This document shows, piece by piece, positions 5,654-6,018 of a stretch of 6,018 nt of DNA; the stretch's first letter is position 1, and the number at the start of each line of letters is the position of its first letter. This stretch comes from Rudanella sp. (GTDB taxonomy: Bacteria; Bacteroidota; Bacteroidia; Cytophagales; Spirosomataceae), in NCBI GenBank assembly GCA_026785985.1, contig JAJAYX010000596.1, positions 1 to 6,018 of the forward strand. Direction: 5' to 3'. A model generated the notes under the pieces. It was given only the letters and a program-made list of their open reading frames with translations, searched no databases and was not told the DNA's origin. The translations under genes and the position numbers were made by a program.

Positions 5654-6018
5654 TCAAAGAACTCGGAATAGTACAATCGGGTAGCCTCCCTCCATCAAAA
5701 GCCCCGCTTGTACCGGGTCGCCGGAGCGATTCTTCTCCGTATGGTGCCGATCATTCTGACGCATACGCTTGCGAGGACGCTCTTTGTGGCTTGGTTTTAT
5801 CATCTCTAAACTCTGCAGGTAATACCCTTGTAACTCCCCAATCAACCCATCCAACTTTACAACAGCACAACTAAAAAGCTTCGGTAGATATAATCGTAAC
5901 TCACCAGTCCCGATATTACGATTGAGTTGATAGCCATCATTAGCTTTCTTCTTGCGCTTGCCAGGTTGCTTCGCCCGACGCTCGCTCACTGCTTTGGCAG
6001 CCCCTACAGCTTCCAGAC
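5654..6018 (-). CDS. Unrecognised, strongly basic protein, C-terminal part (enters from right edge)
   Basis: The frame is open from the right edge to TGA at 5656-5654, giving 120 visible codons, so the start is probably outside the window. A GTG at 5989-5987 could serve as an internal start, but nothing favours it. I do not recognise the family. Three parts are visible: a very basic stretch (ERRAKQPGKRKKKANDGYQL), a hydrophobic and aromatic middle (ELRLYLPKLFSCAVVKLDGL, then LQGYYLQSLEMI), and a second basic stretch (KPSHKERPRKRMRQNDRHH). The last 20 or so residues are of different composition and may be read-through after a frameshift. The basic clusters suggest nucleic-acid binding, and the position beside a possible transposase remnant suggests a mobile-element gene. 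Both are inferences. The gene converges on the broken ORF, with 138 bases between them. Confidence 0.45.
   Translation of the reverse strand, partial: LEAVGAAKAVSERRAKQPGKRKKKANDGYQLNRNIGTGELRLYLPKLFSCAVVKLDGLIGELQGYYLQSLEMIKPSHKERPRKRMRQNDRHHTEKNRSGDPVQAGLLMEGGYPIVLFRVL

Noticed and set aside
1..6018. tRNA, rRNA, CRISPR array, defence system or biosynthetic cluster
   Set aside because: No cloverleaf, rRNA motif, regularly spaced repeats or matching protein families were seen on either strand.

Overview
The window looks like chromosomal DNA of a Cytophagales-type Bacteroidota, probably Spirosomaceae (Spirosoma or a relative). This rests on recognised protein families, not on a database search. 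The families are a PorZ-like protein of the type IX secretion system, a Bacteroidota-style type II thymidine kinase, and a secreted helix-hairpin-helix protein with a barrel-like body. Shine-Dalgarno sites are absent or weak, and one promoter candidate fits the Bacteroidota -33/-7 pattern.

Left part (1-853, minus strand): thymidine kinase (tdk) is followed by the start of a porZ-like gene that runs off the left edge. The two overlap by 8 bases, so they are probably co-transcribed and translationally coupled. The porZ signal-peptide region carries a 14-bp in-frame direct repeat flanking a perfect hairpin.

Middle (1063-4526, plus strand): a 413-residue protein of unknown function has a helical N-terminal part, a proline-rich linker and a conserved-looking C-terminal module. 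It ends in a very strong intrinsic terminator. Next is a 695-residue exported protein that starts at TTG. It has a ComEA-like helix-hairpin-helix domain whose usual glycine hairpins are replaced, followed by a long stretch resembling an outer-membrane beta-barrel.

Right part (4527-6018): this looks decayed. An MmcQ/YjbR-family gene has a stop at codon 9 and a shortened C-terminus, although a plausible promoter remains. After it comes an A/T-richer stretch with a frame-broken ORF (4971-5515) that I read, with modest confidence, as the 5' part of a DDE-type transposase. Nested inverted repeats follow, then a minus-strand ORF for an unrecognised, very basic protein that enters from the right edge.

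The intact genes do not form one pathway: nucleotide salvage, surface secretion and an envelope protein are simply adjacent. I found no RNA gene, CRISPR array or clearly new system. The most interesting points are the barrel protein with its altered helix-hairpin-helix, and the broken region at the right.
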